Assembly (NCBI GenBank): GCA_905178155.1
Contig: CAJINV010000005.1
Location: forward strand, 4,446,918-4,510,917
Source: Amoebophrya sp. A120
Taxonomy: Eukaryota; Sar; Dinophyceae; Syndiniales; Amoebophryaceae
DNA: 64,000 nucleotides
Direction: 5' to 3'
Shown here: one piece after another, positions 44,288 to 54,900 of the stretch
Position numbering within the stretch: position 1 is the first letter of the stretch
Layout: every line of letters starts with the position of its first letter
The notes under the pieces: generated by a model
Seen by the model: only the letters and a program-made list of their open reading frames with translations
The model's database searches: none
What the model was told of the DNA's origin: nothing
Position numbers and translations under genes: made by a program

Positions 44288-44629
44288 TATAGCGTACAAA
44301 GCCACGGCTTTAAGCTCGAGCAGACCAGATCTGCTTCAACCACACATGGCGACGCGCTCTTGCGCGCACCCGATGGATCACTTACACTTTTTTTAGGAGT
44401 TTGTAATGCTTTTTCGAAAGAGATTTCAAGCACTACCCACTCCCCGCGTTGTTGATTTGGCAAAGCCAAAACGAGCTGTGCGCAACATTTCTTAGTCCAT
44501 GTAAACATGGTTCTCTACATGAATGGATCCACGAAGCAGCGAAGAGAGAATGCAGCAGTGCAGGCGTGTTTGATGGTTCGTGTTCCTGAGGAGATCAACT
44601 CTGAAGAAAGTGTTTATATTTGGAATATA
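44288..44629 (+). repeat. Repeat Y, copy 2 (right end of the retrotransposon)
   Basis: It matches 34507-34843. The similarity stops at GGAATATA, after which unique sequence leads to the next gene; this marks the right end of the element. Confidence 0.92.
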
Positions 44630-44830
44630 GCTTTGCTGACCACGCGGACGCGGCCACAAAATTAGGGCTGCGACGCTCGTAGTACTAGAGTGCGAAGTTG
44701 ATCTTTATTTTTTTCGATCTCAGGACGATGTACATCTACATCTACATGCGAAAATAAGCATCTGGCAATTACTTGATAAGGAAGCACATAGTACGTATAG
44801 AGCCTTACTGGTGCAAATCACTTGAGGTAC

Positions 44831-46601
44831 ATGAAACTGGGCTTACTCTCCGTTGTGTCCGTGGTTTTGGGAGTGTTTGCGTCGCTGTACAGCTATCACC
44901 ATTACTTCAACAACTACTGGTCCTACAAAGAAAATAGCGAATACATAAACGTCCTACCCTCGGAGCCGGCCTCTGCCCATTCCGACGCGGGAAAGATACT
45001 CTTCACGCTGGATTCTACGCATTGCAAATATGTGTGGGTCTCGAACACTGCAACGTGTCACACTCAGTCTGGATCGCACAAAAATCTGCGTTGCATAAGC
45101 TCCTAAAGAAATTTCGCACTTATTGCAATGCAGAGGGCGAAGTTGTCATGTGTTATAGGCATTAAGGATTGGAAGTTGTCATGTGTTATATTTGGATTTT
45201 ACATTGCAATATAGGCATTAAGCCGCTTGCGCAAAATCTCTAATGCTTCCGTGTGCATTCTCTACGTGGCCCGCGAGATGCATGAGACACAAGCGCACTC
45301 TCCTAGACCCAAACATTTTTGCAGCTGATAGACTCGAAGGTGTGATTACTATATTTTTCTTCGCAACATCTACATCTTGACGCAGGCTTTCTTCAGTCTC
45401 TCTGACAATGATTTGCTGGTTTTCGATTGGAAAGCTCCACGTCCTTGAGGGCATGTCCCCATGAAGGTTCTGAAGATAGAGGTGGATGAAACAGCACCAC
45501 ACAATTTCGTGCACGCAGGAAGTAGAAGGTGAATAATTATAATTTTAATGATGGAAAGGAAAAGCATAGTCAGACAGAGACCCGCACGTCGGCATGAAAT
45601 GCGAGTACTCGCTCGATTTTATCCTGACACTAGCATAATTCCTCCAGGTTGTTTTGGAGCGCACGCTTGGTTACCGCGCCAAGGACGTGTATTGCGTGGC
45701 GCCGATCATGGATTACGCCACTAGCACGGTGTATCGCACACAAAAACTGTCGTGTCACTGTAACGATTTTATTGCAATATTTGTACCACAGACAGCACAA
45801 GTTTGCTTTGCATGACCGAGCAAAAGATCTGCCATGTGGGCTCTCCCAAGGTAAAGTACGGCTAAAACTACCGTGTTTTGAAGTTGAATTTTGGCACTTC
45901 TGTGGTGCAGACTCTGCAAACTTATCACAAGTTTGCTGTGGCGCAGTTTTCTTGCGATGCCGTGCAATACTGGGCCACGGGGCTGAACTGTTGCCAACCC
46001 CGCGGGGGATTCGCTTGCGACGACGTTTGGAATCCTCGGGCCCGGTCTGCAGTGGTCGTGCTGGACCGCCCGGGATCGCTGTTCCCCTCGGCCTACGACG
46101 TCTTCAAGAAGGCTGCCAAACAGGCCTGTGCAGAGTGGGGGCTCACGCAGAGCGATAGCGCCATGTTTGTCCGGTGGGTTTCCGACGCCACGAAAGTATG
46201 GAACGAAAAAACTTTGTCACAGTCAGTATTTATAATTTGCAGTTTCTGCTGCATGAAAAATTTTTCAGGCGGGCATAACTGCAGCTTGCAGAAACCCCAC
46301 TTCTCATGTGTATTCTGAGGCTACGCTGTGAGGGTGCATTCATTTTGATGCATGGAAGACGGCGTTTTTGTATTTGTACTGCTACAACGTAAGATGCCAG
46401 GGAGTGGTCGTGGCGAGCTTTTTGTTTTGATAAACGGAACAAAATTTGTACTACACGGAAGGCCTAGGCTGCCTGATCACGTTTGTGGCCATCTATGCCG
46501 TCTGGTCGCTGCTGATTGGCGGCTTAATGCAAATGTCTGCGCGCAAGTCCGTTTCCAATCCGGAGGCCGCGAAAAATGTCCGATTACCACCTGCTTTGTG
46601 A
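44831..46601 (+). CDS. Membrane protein with Cys motif, two TM helices, unknown function
   Basis: The ATG at 44831 opens an N-terminal TM (LGLLSVVSVVLGVFASLYSY). The rebuilt lumenal or extracellular part has DVYCVAPIMDYAT, joined to QYWATGLNCCQPRGGFACDD, then a helical stretch. A C-terminal TM (CLITFVAIYAVWSLLIGGL) ends shortly before the TGA at 46599. Three introners (45016, 45732, 46197) and one clean GT-AG intron (45340-45647) are removed to get this. The WATG-NCC-CDD pattern seems familiar from unnamed dinoflagellate proteins, which is recollection only. The paired Cys residues suggest disulfides. Function unknown. Confidence 0.7.
45016..45330 (+). mobile_element. Introner, group B, in Cys-motif membrane protein gene
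   Basis: The element is 315 bp, begins TACGCATTGC and ends AGCTGATA. The duplications GATTC and GACTC (45011-45015 and 45331-45335) differ at one base. Ends ATGTGTGGGTCTCG and CTAGACCCAAACAT are a diverged group B pair. Excision gives FTLDSK. Confidence 0.85.
45340..45647 (+). other. Ordinary GT-AG intron
   Basis: The intron runs from GTGTGATT to CCTCCAG. Splicing joins LDSK to VVLERTLGYRAKD in frame. No inverted ends or duplication are seen. It shows that standard spliceosomal introns exist in the same gene as introners. Confidence 0.7.
45732..45959 (+). mobile_element. Introner, group A, in Cys-motif membrane protein gene
   Basis: The element is 228 bp, begins TATCGCACAC and ends TTGCGATG, with duplications CGGTG and CCGTG (45727-45731 and 45960-45964), one mismatch. 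Left ACAAAAACTG and right CGCAGTTTTCTTGCG are diverged group A ends. Excision joins ATSTV to QYWATG. Confidence 0.8.
46197..46456 (+). mobile_element. Introner, group A, diverged, in Cys-motif membrane protein gene
   Basis: It begins TATGGAACGAAAAAACTTTG. The right part carries GTGGTCGTGGCGAGCTTTTT and then extra sequence. Duplications GAAAG and GGAAG (46192-46196 and 46457-46461) differ by one base. Excision joins SDAT to EGLGCLITF in frame. The right boundary is less sure because the usual GATA occurs about 20 bp earlier. Confidence 0.65.
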
Positions 46602-47749
46602 ACAAGGGAACTGGTGGAGGACGAGGCACGTACGCTGCATATGTTACCTCCAGGGAAGAGCAAAGATTCAGTCGGGGTTGCACTAGTAGTAAGTAAGTTG
46701 TACTACAACTACCAGCTGAGTCATCAAGAATAGCTGCACGTTCACTACGTCTTGCTACAAGTAGAACTTTTGTGCTGCTGCTGCCAGGACAGAAATTTTT
46801 TCCCGACGAACAGCTACAGGGGTAGGACAGTGCTGTGCTTGCTGCGCAAATCAAAAGGAATCACGAGAGATTTGAAGGCTTCATCTCGGTCGATTTTTCC
46901 CATTTTCATCCTGCGCTGATGTCCACTCTGTTGGACACGCGATTTTTGTTATGGCGCAGCAGTTAAATCAATCTACATTGTGGAGGACTTACAGCTGGTG
47001 CATGTGCTCACCGCAAAACCTCAATTATCGGTCAGAAGCGTAGAAGATAGTTCCTGTCAGAGTTAGTACTAGCCACGATTACGTGAGTTGTTTACTTGAG
47101 TACAGAATCGGTGTATGTTTTCTATTTCAAACGAGAGGGAATAGCTGACGGTTGCTGTAACATTCTGGAGCGCGAGCGCAAAAATGTATCGGGACAACAA
47201 GACCTGTGAGAGCAGAGCAGCAAAAAAGCAACAAAACGTGTGAAAAGCTTCATGAAAATGTATCAGTTTTGAATCGATATCGATAATCATATGGACAGAG
47301 GAAAAAAAGTGAGCCCCTATAAAAGTTCGCAAAATCGTGAAGCTCTTTAGCCTCGTACTGAAATTTTTGCAACTTCTATTTGTAGATGTTTCAACATCTC
47401 TGCACGGATTCACAATTTTTCTCTGAAATACTCGTTTCGGTTTCAGATAGAAAAGACACAGCTCACATTAGCGCTCTACCATCAATGTTTCAGACAAGTG
47501 CTGCCTTACCGTCGGAGGAGCGTAAGTAAGTCCGTCGCTGGCACGACCTGCAGGGTGTGCTCTTGTGACCCGTCCTTGCATTTGCCAACAACAGCTGTAG
47601 TGACCGCGGTTGTTGGAATGCTGGTAGATACCACGTCCCAGTAGGTTGCACCATTTCATCGTTGTACTTCTTCATATAAGAATAAGAGACCAAATCATCT
47701 GACTGATCCAGAAGGTGCTCCTGCTTCGTGCATGGACGATTTATGAAGG
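46602..47749. other. Intergenic region
   Basis: No convincing gene is seen on either strand. The stretch is AT-rich from 46860 to 47460. Nothing else can be supported. Confidence 0.4.
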
Positions 47750-48177
47750 GTGCGTCAGGTTCAGGTTCTTGAATGGTATTTCGTGGCGCCAATCTTCGTT
47801 GGGACGACGGATGGAAAAGTAGGTGCATCGTGCATAATTCGATTTCCGCGCGAACAACAGCGAGTAGACCAGCGACATCTACCAGCAGCTGCGAAAGAAG
47901 AATCAGAGGACCACCGGCAGGTGAAACAACGTCCTCGCCTGTTTCTAGAATTCCCTGCCAGCCAAATTGCAGCGCAAGAACGGTGACGAATCTCAACGAG
48001 TGGGGCGCCACCTTGAGCCGCCCGGGGCGTGAAGTCATTCTGGAGCATAGGCGAGAAATCGAGGAGATCAACCAACGCATCGACGAGTACTACGCGACGC
48101 AACGGCGGCAAAGGAACCGGAAAAAGCTCGAACAAGACCGGGCCCGTTTGCGCCGAGGAATCAACTGCGTCGTATAG
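47750..48177 (+). CDS. Possible exon pair of a hypothetical protein
   Basis: The first open frame begins QVLEWYFVAPIFVGTTDGKV, whose YFVAPI resembles DVYCVAPI of the upstream membrane-protein gene, so it could be an exon of a related copy. From about 47970 a second frame reads a basic coiled helix (RPGREVILEHRREIEEINQR and onward, rich in Arg and Lys) to the TAG at 48177. How the two frames connect is not clear. No family is recognised, and the start is unknown. Confidence 0.3.
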
Positions 48178-48303
48178 CTTTGCAGTCGAGGTGGAACAAG
48201 AGGAGCGACCTACTAGGAGCAGCTCTAGTACTAGTACCTTGAAATCCGAACAACTGTGAAAGAGGATTGCCGAACGAGAAGGGTACAGCTTACTTAGACG
48301 AAA

Positions 48304-49607
48304 ATGGTGCGCACCACTTCCAACACGGGCCCGCCGAATCATGATCCGCGACTCGGCCCACCCCGCGGCGCCGCCAATCCGGACTTTCCCGGCGGAGTAT
48401 CACGAGGAAATATCCCCCCTTCCCATATCCAAAATGGAAATCTGCGTTCCTGATTTGTGGCCACAAATCAGCTTCGTCTTGCAACATGGCAGTGCCAGAG
48501 GTGTCTGTCGCAATGCTCGGCTGATTCCTAATGGTGTTGGACCTTCATGGCAGCCACTTGTTATGCAAAACAGCTATGCCGACGCAGAGACACCCCAACT
48601 CAGTTTTGTGATCTGCCTTGCCTGCATTTCCTTGATGCAAGACACAGCTGTATAAGTACGCAAATCGAGCCCCACAAGTTTCCTTCTCAATGTGGGGAGG
48701 GAGGATTTTTCCTCACAATACGAAGGAGGCGGTTACCAGAGGCGCGGTCCGCCGCCAACGCGTTGGAACGTGGATCAATTGGTGCAGGCCACGATCCGTC
48801 TGATGGGCCTCAACCACAGCATGGTCCGCGATATCCTGATCCAGATCTGCATCTTAGTCGCCGGTTTGATCTTTGTCCTCTCCGGTGACCTCGGGTCCGC
48901 CGGAATCTGCCTGCTGCTCTACTACACCTGGTTATCGAAGAAAAAAAGTTCGTCACGATCCCTCATGCGCATTCTTGCAATACAAAATTTTTTGTCATGC
49001 GTAAAAATGCATCACAGCCAAACTCTATTAGGGATTTCCCTAGTGTTTCTGCAATACAAGAAAAGTTTGTGATGCTGAGAAAATTTGTAATGCAAAGCAC
49101 GCAGGTTAGTGAGTGACTGTGACGAACTTTTTTCTCTCCATACTGGTATCTATCTTCGCGGTTCTTGTTTTTTGTTGAGGGGGAGGAAAGGATGGAGCCG
49201 AAGCATTGACAACTTTTTATGTAAGGTCATTTTTTTTTATGTAAGTACTAAAATCACGACCAGGAAGAAAAAGTCCGAAGGAAGCACCTCTCCACTGCCG
49301 AAATGAGCTGAGGGTCACACGATGATGAAAGAACTACTCTAACAGGTACTTGTACTTGCAGCTAACCTACGGCCTCGCACGGCATCTGTTTGATCCCCCG
49401 CCGCCCGGACAGGGATTACGCGCTCCCCTGCTCACGGAGTCCGAACGCCAACAGTACGCCCAACAGGACCAGGACCAAGCCTCGGAGCAACCCCCGACCC
49501 AGCCTACCCAGCCGCATCCCCCCTCTGACACGACCGAGCCCGCTGCCCCCAACCTACCCTTCCCTACCAACGGCAATCCTGCAGTCACCGCGACTAATAC
49601 TGTGTAG
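48304..49607 (+). CDS. Small single-TM protein with proline-rich tail
   Basis: The ATG at 48304 opens a Pro/Gly/Asn-rich N-terminus (TTSNTGPPNHDPRLGPPRG). An introner (48398-48720) follows, then RWNVDQLVQATIRLMGLN and a TM stretch (ILVAGLIFVLSGDLGSAGIC). A second introner (48933-49142) and a likely GT-AG intron (about 49170-49361) lead to LTYGLARHLFDPPPPGQG and a Gln/Pro-rich cytoplasmic tail ending at 49607. About 160 residues in all. No family is recognised; the amphipathic helix before the TM and the acidic dileucine-like APLLTESE motif may point to a sorting signal, which is speculative. Confidence 0.6.
48398..48720 (+). mobile_element. Introner, group D, in single-TM protein gene
   Basis: The element is 323 bp, begins TATCACGAGG and ends CTCACAATA. 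Duplications CGGAG and CGAAG (48393-48397 and 48721-48725) differ at one base. The ends carry GAGGAAATATCCCCCC and GGGAGGATTTTTCCTC. Excision joins FPGG to GGGYQRRG. Confidence 0.85.
48933..49142 (+). mobile_element. Introner, group A, in single-TM protein gene
   Basis: The element is 210 bp, begins TATCGAAG and ends CTCCATA, between exact duplications CTGGT (48928-48932 and 49143-49147). Inverted ends are GAAAAAAAGTTCGTCACG and TGTGACGAACTTTTTTC. Excision leaves YTWYLSSRFLFF, after which a GT-AG intron seems to follow. Confidence 0.88.
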
Positions 49608-50893
49608 GTGTGAAGATGTAAAATGCTCGAACGTTTCTCTTCGCAGCTATGCATAACTAGAAAATCAATGAAAATGAATCACCTCCAGCTGTATATCTTT
49701 CGCGACGACACCAGACGCAGAAGAAACGGCGCGCCTCCTGCAATTCTATCAAATCTTCAGATTAGGGAACGAAGCACGTTAATCATGATCTCGAGAAAGG
49801 GAACCAAAAGCTGCCATTGCTTAAAATATATGTTTTCTGCTTGCTAGTGGAACATACACAAAGCATCTGGCATGACTTAATGCCTTCTTATCTTTTCAAA
49901 ACTTTTCTTTGACCTTTGCATATGCTTGTTGCTCTCTGATATGAGAGTGCTTCCGTGGCTTTTTGTGATTTTTTGTACAACCCACGAGCTACGTTTGAAG
50001 AGTAAGTTGTGTGTGTAGATTTCTTGTTCACTGTGTCCCCAAAGATTTTCCATATTTTGGCATGGTGCCACTTTATTCACTCGTGTAAGTAGTGTTGACA
50101 TGTACGATACTCTTGTTTGATTGCTCTCCTCTTCTGATTCCTTCTCTTTCTTTGAAGGGGAAGATCAGACGATTTATTGCACGAAAATAAATTTATCGAA
50201 CTTTTCATAGTTTCTGGACGACAAGCATTAGCATACTTCGCGGTTACACGGAACCATTCACAATGTATGCTTTTGGTGCTGCGACAGCCACTACCCTTTT
50301 TCCGTCTGACGTTTTCAACAGTGGCAACAGGTGCAACTACGACAGAAACAGAAAGCATTGCAACGAGTTACCCACTATCGTCCTGTATGATTCTGATTTT
50401 TTGACAACGCCTTTACCCGACCGCGGCTCGAGTGTCGTCGCACCTTTTCTCGCTTTTTTTGAGTCAACTATAAAAACTAACGAAATAAAAGACCGCTGCT
50501 TGTTAATTGCAGTGGAGCGCAACTCACTGTGGTGTTCTGAACGGGCAGCTGCTCGTGATTTCAAATGAGTGGTCGCATTCGCCCTTGTTGTTGTGATTCT
50601 CCCGACAAGCCAACCGATTTTTCGCTTTTCGGGTGCTCGAATTTGTTGTTGCATGAAAACAAGAAATAATTGTACTTCTTAGTGGTCGCATGCTCTCAGT
50701 CGTAGACGAAGTCAGAACGGAGATGCATTGTTGTTCTTCTCGGTCCCGTGCGGTTTTCGCTATGTTTTGGTATTCTACTGCAAGAAGGACTGAAATAGCA
50801 TGCAGTGGTTCATCTTGTCAGAAAAACTTTTTTGCCACGCACACGTCTCAGACGCATAGTCCGCGTCTTCCAAGCGAAAGGTCGTCCTTGTCA
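49608..50893. other. Intergenic region
   Basis: No convincing gene is seen. Open frames near 50180-50570 occur in two frames at once and have no recognisable content. Confidence 0.4.
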
Positions 50894-51193
50894 CAAGTGA
50901 CTGCCTTCTTGGATGCCCGCCGCCAGCACGGACACGCCGCGGCATTGGCGGAAAAACAGGCCTTCCGGCTGCGTGTGACCGAAGCAAGGAGGGAGAAGGA
51001 CGCCCATTTCCAGAAGCATCTTACGGATCCCGAATATTACGGGGCCAGCCACTACGGGACTAAGCTTTCGGTGCGCATGCAAATTAATCGCGGAGCGCGC
51101 GGCAAATGGGGCACGTTGAGGCGGTCCATCGGAAACCTATTCAATTGCGCCACTGGCACACAGGTCAAGAGGGTCGGAAATCACAGAGCCTAG
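50894..51193 (+). CDS. Hypothetical protein, terminal exon
   Basis: The open frame reads a helical, Arg/Ala/Lys-rich segment (VTAFLDARRQHGHAAALAEK and onward), then LTDPEYYGASHYGTK and a basic C-terminus ending at 51193. Composition is coding-like. The frame is open further upstream without a clear start, so an intron acceptor near 50890 is assumed. No family is recognised. Confidence 0.35.
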   Translation, partial: QVTAFLDARRQHGHAAALAEKQAFRLRVTEARREKDAHFQKHLTDPEYYGASHYGTKLSVRMQINRGARGKWGTLRRSIGNLFNCATGTQVKRVGNHRA

Positions 51194-51903
51194 TAGAAGG
51201 CTAGAACTTCTCCTAGTCTAAGTCTTGTAATCGACGAAGCACTTCTTCAGTTATAGACAGTAGATGCAAAGTGAGTTTTTGAACGCTTGAGGAAACCGAT
51301 TGCTCGGCGTCAAAAGTGCTTCGTCGCTGTCTGAGCTTGTCACGGGGTGACGTTGGTGTTGTTTCAGGTTGTTTCATTGAGCGACACCAGCCTTGCGCGA
51401 AGCCCTTTTGGTTTTTCTTGTAGTTTTGTAAAGTATAGTTTCTCGTGATCAACACGGTCTGTTTTGCAGGTAGGACATGGACTAGCCTGATCCTCAGTGG
51501 CCTATTGTGATTAATTTGGTCAAAATTCCTTTGCTTGGCTCCACAGACACATTTTTGTCTTTCACTCAAGTTGATCTTTCATCGTTACAAAGAAGAAGCT
51601 TTTGCTCTTCTGCCGACACGTGGATGTTTACTGGAAAATGGAAGAGCCTGCCAGGATGAGATCGACATAGACGAATATTGCCGTATTCAAAGTGTGGCGC
51701 CGCGTTCAACTAGCAAAGTTGGTATGAGTCACTTATTTTTGTCCACCTATACACTTTTGTCCACTACGCGATATACCAGTGAGCTTTGCGCAGTACTAAC
51801 ACGATGTCCGAACCAGCTCACCTCTTACCGCTAGCGGATTCTTCATTCTGTTTGCTCTTTCGACGTTCTCTTTCCTACGAAGCCAGAGACCGTGGCTGCG
51901 CAC

Positions 51904-54900
51904 ATGAATCAGGAGACTGCATTGCTTCTTTGCATGTCTCCCTACATGAGAAGCAGAACTTGGCCTGCTACCGAGATGCTGTGTGGTCGTGTCTTTGGCT
52001 TATCGATGCATCGAGGTGTTGCTGTTGGTCTGCAGCAGCAGCGCAAGGACCTGTCACGGTGGAAGCTGGGATCATGCGTGAGACTCTGCCGAGGGCGAAG
52101 CCAAAAAGCGCAACACGTGCGCAAGTACACAAGCGGCAGATCAGCGGGACGGCCAGAAATTGGACTGGCGCAAAGTCAACTATGCGCTACCGACTCCGGA
52201 ACCGCTCATCAGAGCCGACGCAACAGCCGCCGCTCCGGGGGTCTTCTGTTTCAGTCTCCGATACTGCGCATCAACAAGGAACGCAAGGGGTTGGGGGGTT
52301 GCGTGCAACCCATGCAGCCGCACTACTTCAAGTGGTACAACCGCAGCCGAGCCCTGAACCCGGACGCGTTGCACATCAAGAAGATGCCCAAGGTGGGGTT
52401 CACCTTCGTCTCCAAGCTCGACCGTCTGCGCGACAGCGGGCAAACCGAGATGGAGGTTGGCATGGGGCGGAAGCGGTTCTTATCAGAGTGATCAACTCGG
52501 CCCCCTCTGTCTCATTTGAAGGGCATCCATGATAGATACAGCGTAGGCAAAGATGCACCCTTTGCATGCCAAGTTTGTACCTACGAGATTATGATGTCGT
52601 TTCAGCTTCTGGCACCACCTGTTATGACCATTGTGCAAGTGGGCCGAGGTCGCGTTCTTCGGCATTTCGCTTGAGCAACGACGGGGAGGGGGGGTTGTGC
52701 TGTGTCTTAGATCTGGCTCCTGTGCGAGAACTACCCGCCGAAAGCGGAGGTGGAGCTGATGGTGTCCAGCCGGGAGCGGGACCGCATCCGGTATACCGAC
52801 CGGGAAGAGTTCACGGCGGGCATGATGATCAAGAAGATTCTGCACCGCGGACGGTTCGGGGTCACGGAAGAGGAGGAGGGAAAGTGGTGCCCCCACGTGG
52901 GCGAGTGCGGCGGCTGCATGTTTTCGTCCGTAAAGTACGCCCGGCAGCTGATCGAGAAGCGGTCCTGGCTGCAGCGCGCGTTCCCCACACTGCAGTACGG
53001 CATGCACCTCCGCGCCATTCCCCAGATAGACTTGGTACGTGGGACACGCGGCAAGTCGGTGCACGAGCGGAACAAAAAGGTGTGCGTGCCTGACAAGGTC
53101 CAGCGCTGTTTGCCGGCAATTCATGGGCATCGCGAGTTTGAGTACTCCGCGGAGTGGTGCCCGCATTACGGACGCGGCCGGGGTCCCGCGGGGTACGGCC
53201 GGGGCGGGTTCGAAGCGGACGTGGAGACCAGCCCCCTGTCGTGCAGCCGCCTGCCCAAGCGCCTCTTCCGCGCCATGCGCGAGGCGGCGGAGACCTTCGA
53301 TTACCGGTACGCACCGAAGTTCAAGGGCATCTGTGCCTCGGACCGGGCGGGCAATTTCCAAGTCCTGATCGATATCCGTGGCGGTTCTCTGCAGTACTTC
53401 ATCGACGAGATGGACGTGGAGGTGTTTAAGCAGCGCAACAAGTACGTCACCAGCCTCACGCACCACAAGGGGCGCACCATCCTATTCGGCGAAACGAAGA
53501 CGGTCCGGCAGTTTGTGCGCGTGGAGTTTCTTGCGAGGCTCGTCCAAGGACGGCCGGACCTGCTGCGCCCGGAGAGTGACTCTCCGGGCGGTTTGGACCG
53601 CCCAATTTTCGTCAATGTCGACCGCGAAATTCATCACGGCCCGCTCTGGAAGGTCGCTGGGGGAGAGGAAAAAAGCGATGAGGCGGGACCCGGAAGTAGA
53701 TCGGAAGCGGTGACGTTTGGGAGCGGGTTGCTATCTTCCGGTACTTCTACGGAGGCGTCCGAAGGGATAGAGGTACTACGCAGTTCATCTGAGACGACGG
53801 CGCTCGATCATGGCCTAGGTCGAGTTGGAGACTGCTCTGGACCTGTGGTGCCGACAACGTCTCGGTTGGGACGTGCAGTAGACTTGGGGCCTGCAGGAAA
53901 GGATTTGACGAGCGCATCAGCACCACGGGCGGAGGAACGACAAGGCGAAGATAGGTCACAGGCGAGAACAGACTCCGATGCTGCTCGAATGAAATCACAA
54001 AATTTCGTCCCTCTGGATCCGAAGTGGTTCGTCGATTTAGAGTTCGACCTCGGCCTTTGGCCCGTGGTCTGCAGGGCTAACCTCGGGCAGCTTGTTGACG
54101 TCGTGCTGGAAAAGTTTCTGATTCCGGTCCTGGAGAACTTCAAGCTTGTCCAGGACGAAGACGAATGCGTGGAGAAGAAGCAGCGCATAGTTATCTGGGA
54201 GTTTGGCGGCTCCTGGGTGCTGGCAGAATGCTTGCACGCCGTGTTTCAAAAGTTGAAGACGTCAAAGAAAATTTGCATCGTGTCCATTCAGCACCCGCGC
54301 GACATTTGGCAGCGGCAGGAGGCCATCCGAATGCGGACCCCAGATGGGGTTGAAGCGCAACGTCCTGCGGAAAGCAAAACGAGCGCAGCGGACGTTCAGC
54401 GTGAACAGGTGGAATGGTTTGGTGACGAGGTCACTGCCTTCAGCAGCGGTCCTGTAGAGGGCGCCGCCTCTCCTGAGATGGAGCAGCGGCCAGACGAATC
54501 TACCTGTACCACGGAGCCGCTGATTAATACAGATCGGCATACAACCTGCAGGGATGCCTCCCTTCCAAACGAGGTTCAACAAAGCGATACAGTTACACGA
54601 ACGCCGCCACAGGAGGTCGACGATGACCGTCTTCATGCTGTTTCTCGGGACCACGAGGAGAAAAATAAGGTTGCCGAAACGTCGGCGGAACAAATCGGCG
54701 ACGCGCAGGGCCGCGCCCACAAGTGTTTGGACGAGGAGTTTGAAGTGCAGCCGTTGACTATCCTGAGTAAAAACGTACCCACACCAGAGTTGTAATGCAG
54801 ATTTGCAAAGACAGGAAGACCTGTAATGCGCATCCCCATGAGAGCCATTTCCAATCGTGTTTTGGAATTTGTGATGCTGTGAACAGGATGAGCAGATGAA

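Larger units (their letters stand above)
33948..44629 (+). mobile_element. DIRS-type tyrosine-recombinase retrotransposon
   Basis: The span carries a tyrosine recombinase, a CCCH-type zinc-finger protein, a reverse transcriptase and an RNase H, all on the + strand, bounded by non-LTR-like split repeats. Repeat X (94 bp) occurs at 33948-34041 and 34841-34934, with one mismatch seen. Repeat Y (about 340 bp) occurs at 34507-34843 and 44288-44629. The left side reads X1, spacer Z, Y1, X2; the right side is Y2 alone. Such split direct repeats fit the DIRS/Ngaro/VIPER class, which integrates through the recombinase. Gene order (recombinase before reverse transcriptase) is like VIPER of trypanosomatids rather than classic DIRS1, from memory of those families. 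Most frames are long and open, so the copy may be recent; the reverse transcriptase is split between two frames. Confidence 0.85.

Noticed and set aside
33948-44629. LTR (gypsy/copia) retrotransposon
   Set aside because: There is no DDE integrase and no protease. A tyrosine recombinase and split repeats are present instead.
52492-53466. 324-codon minus-strand frame opposite the methyltransferase-like gene
   Set aside because: It runs opposite a frame with CGGC and other family motifs and across an introner end; its composition is that of a complement shadow.
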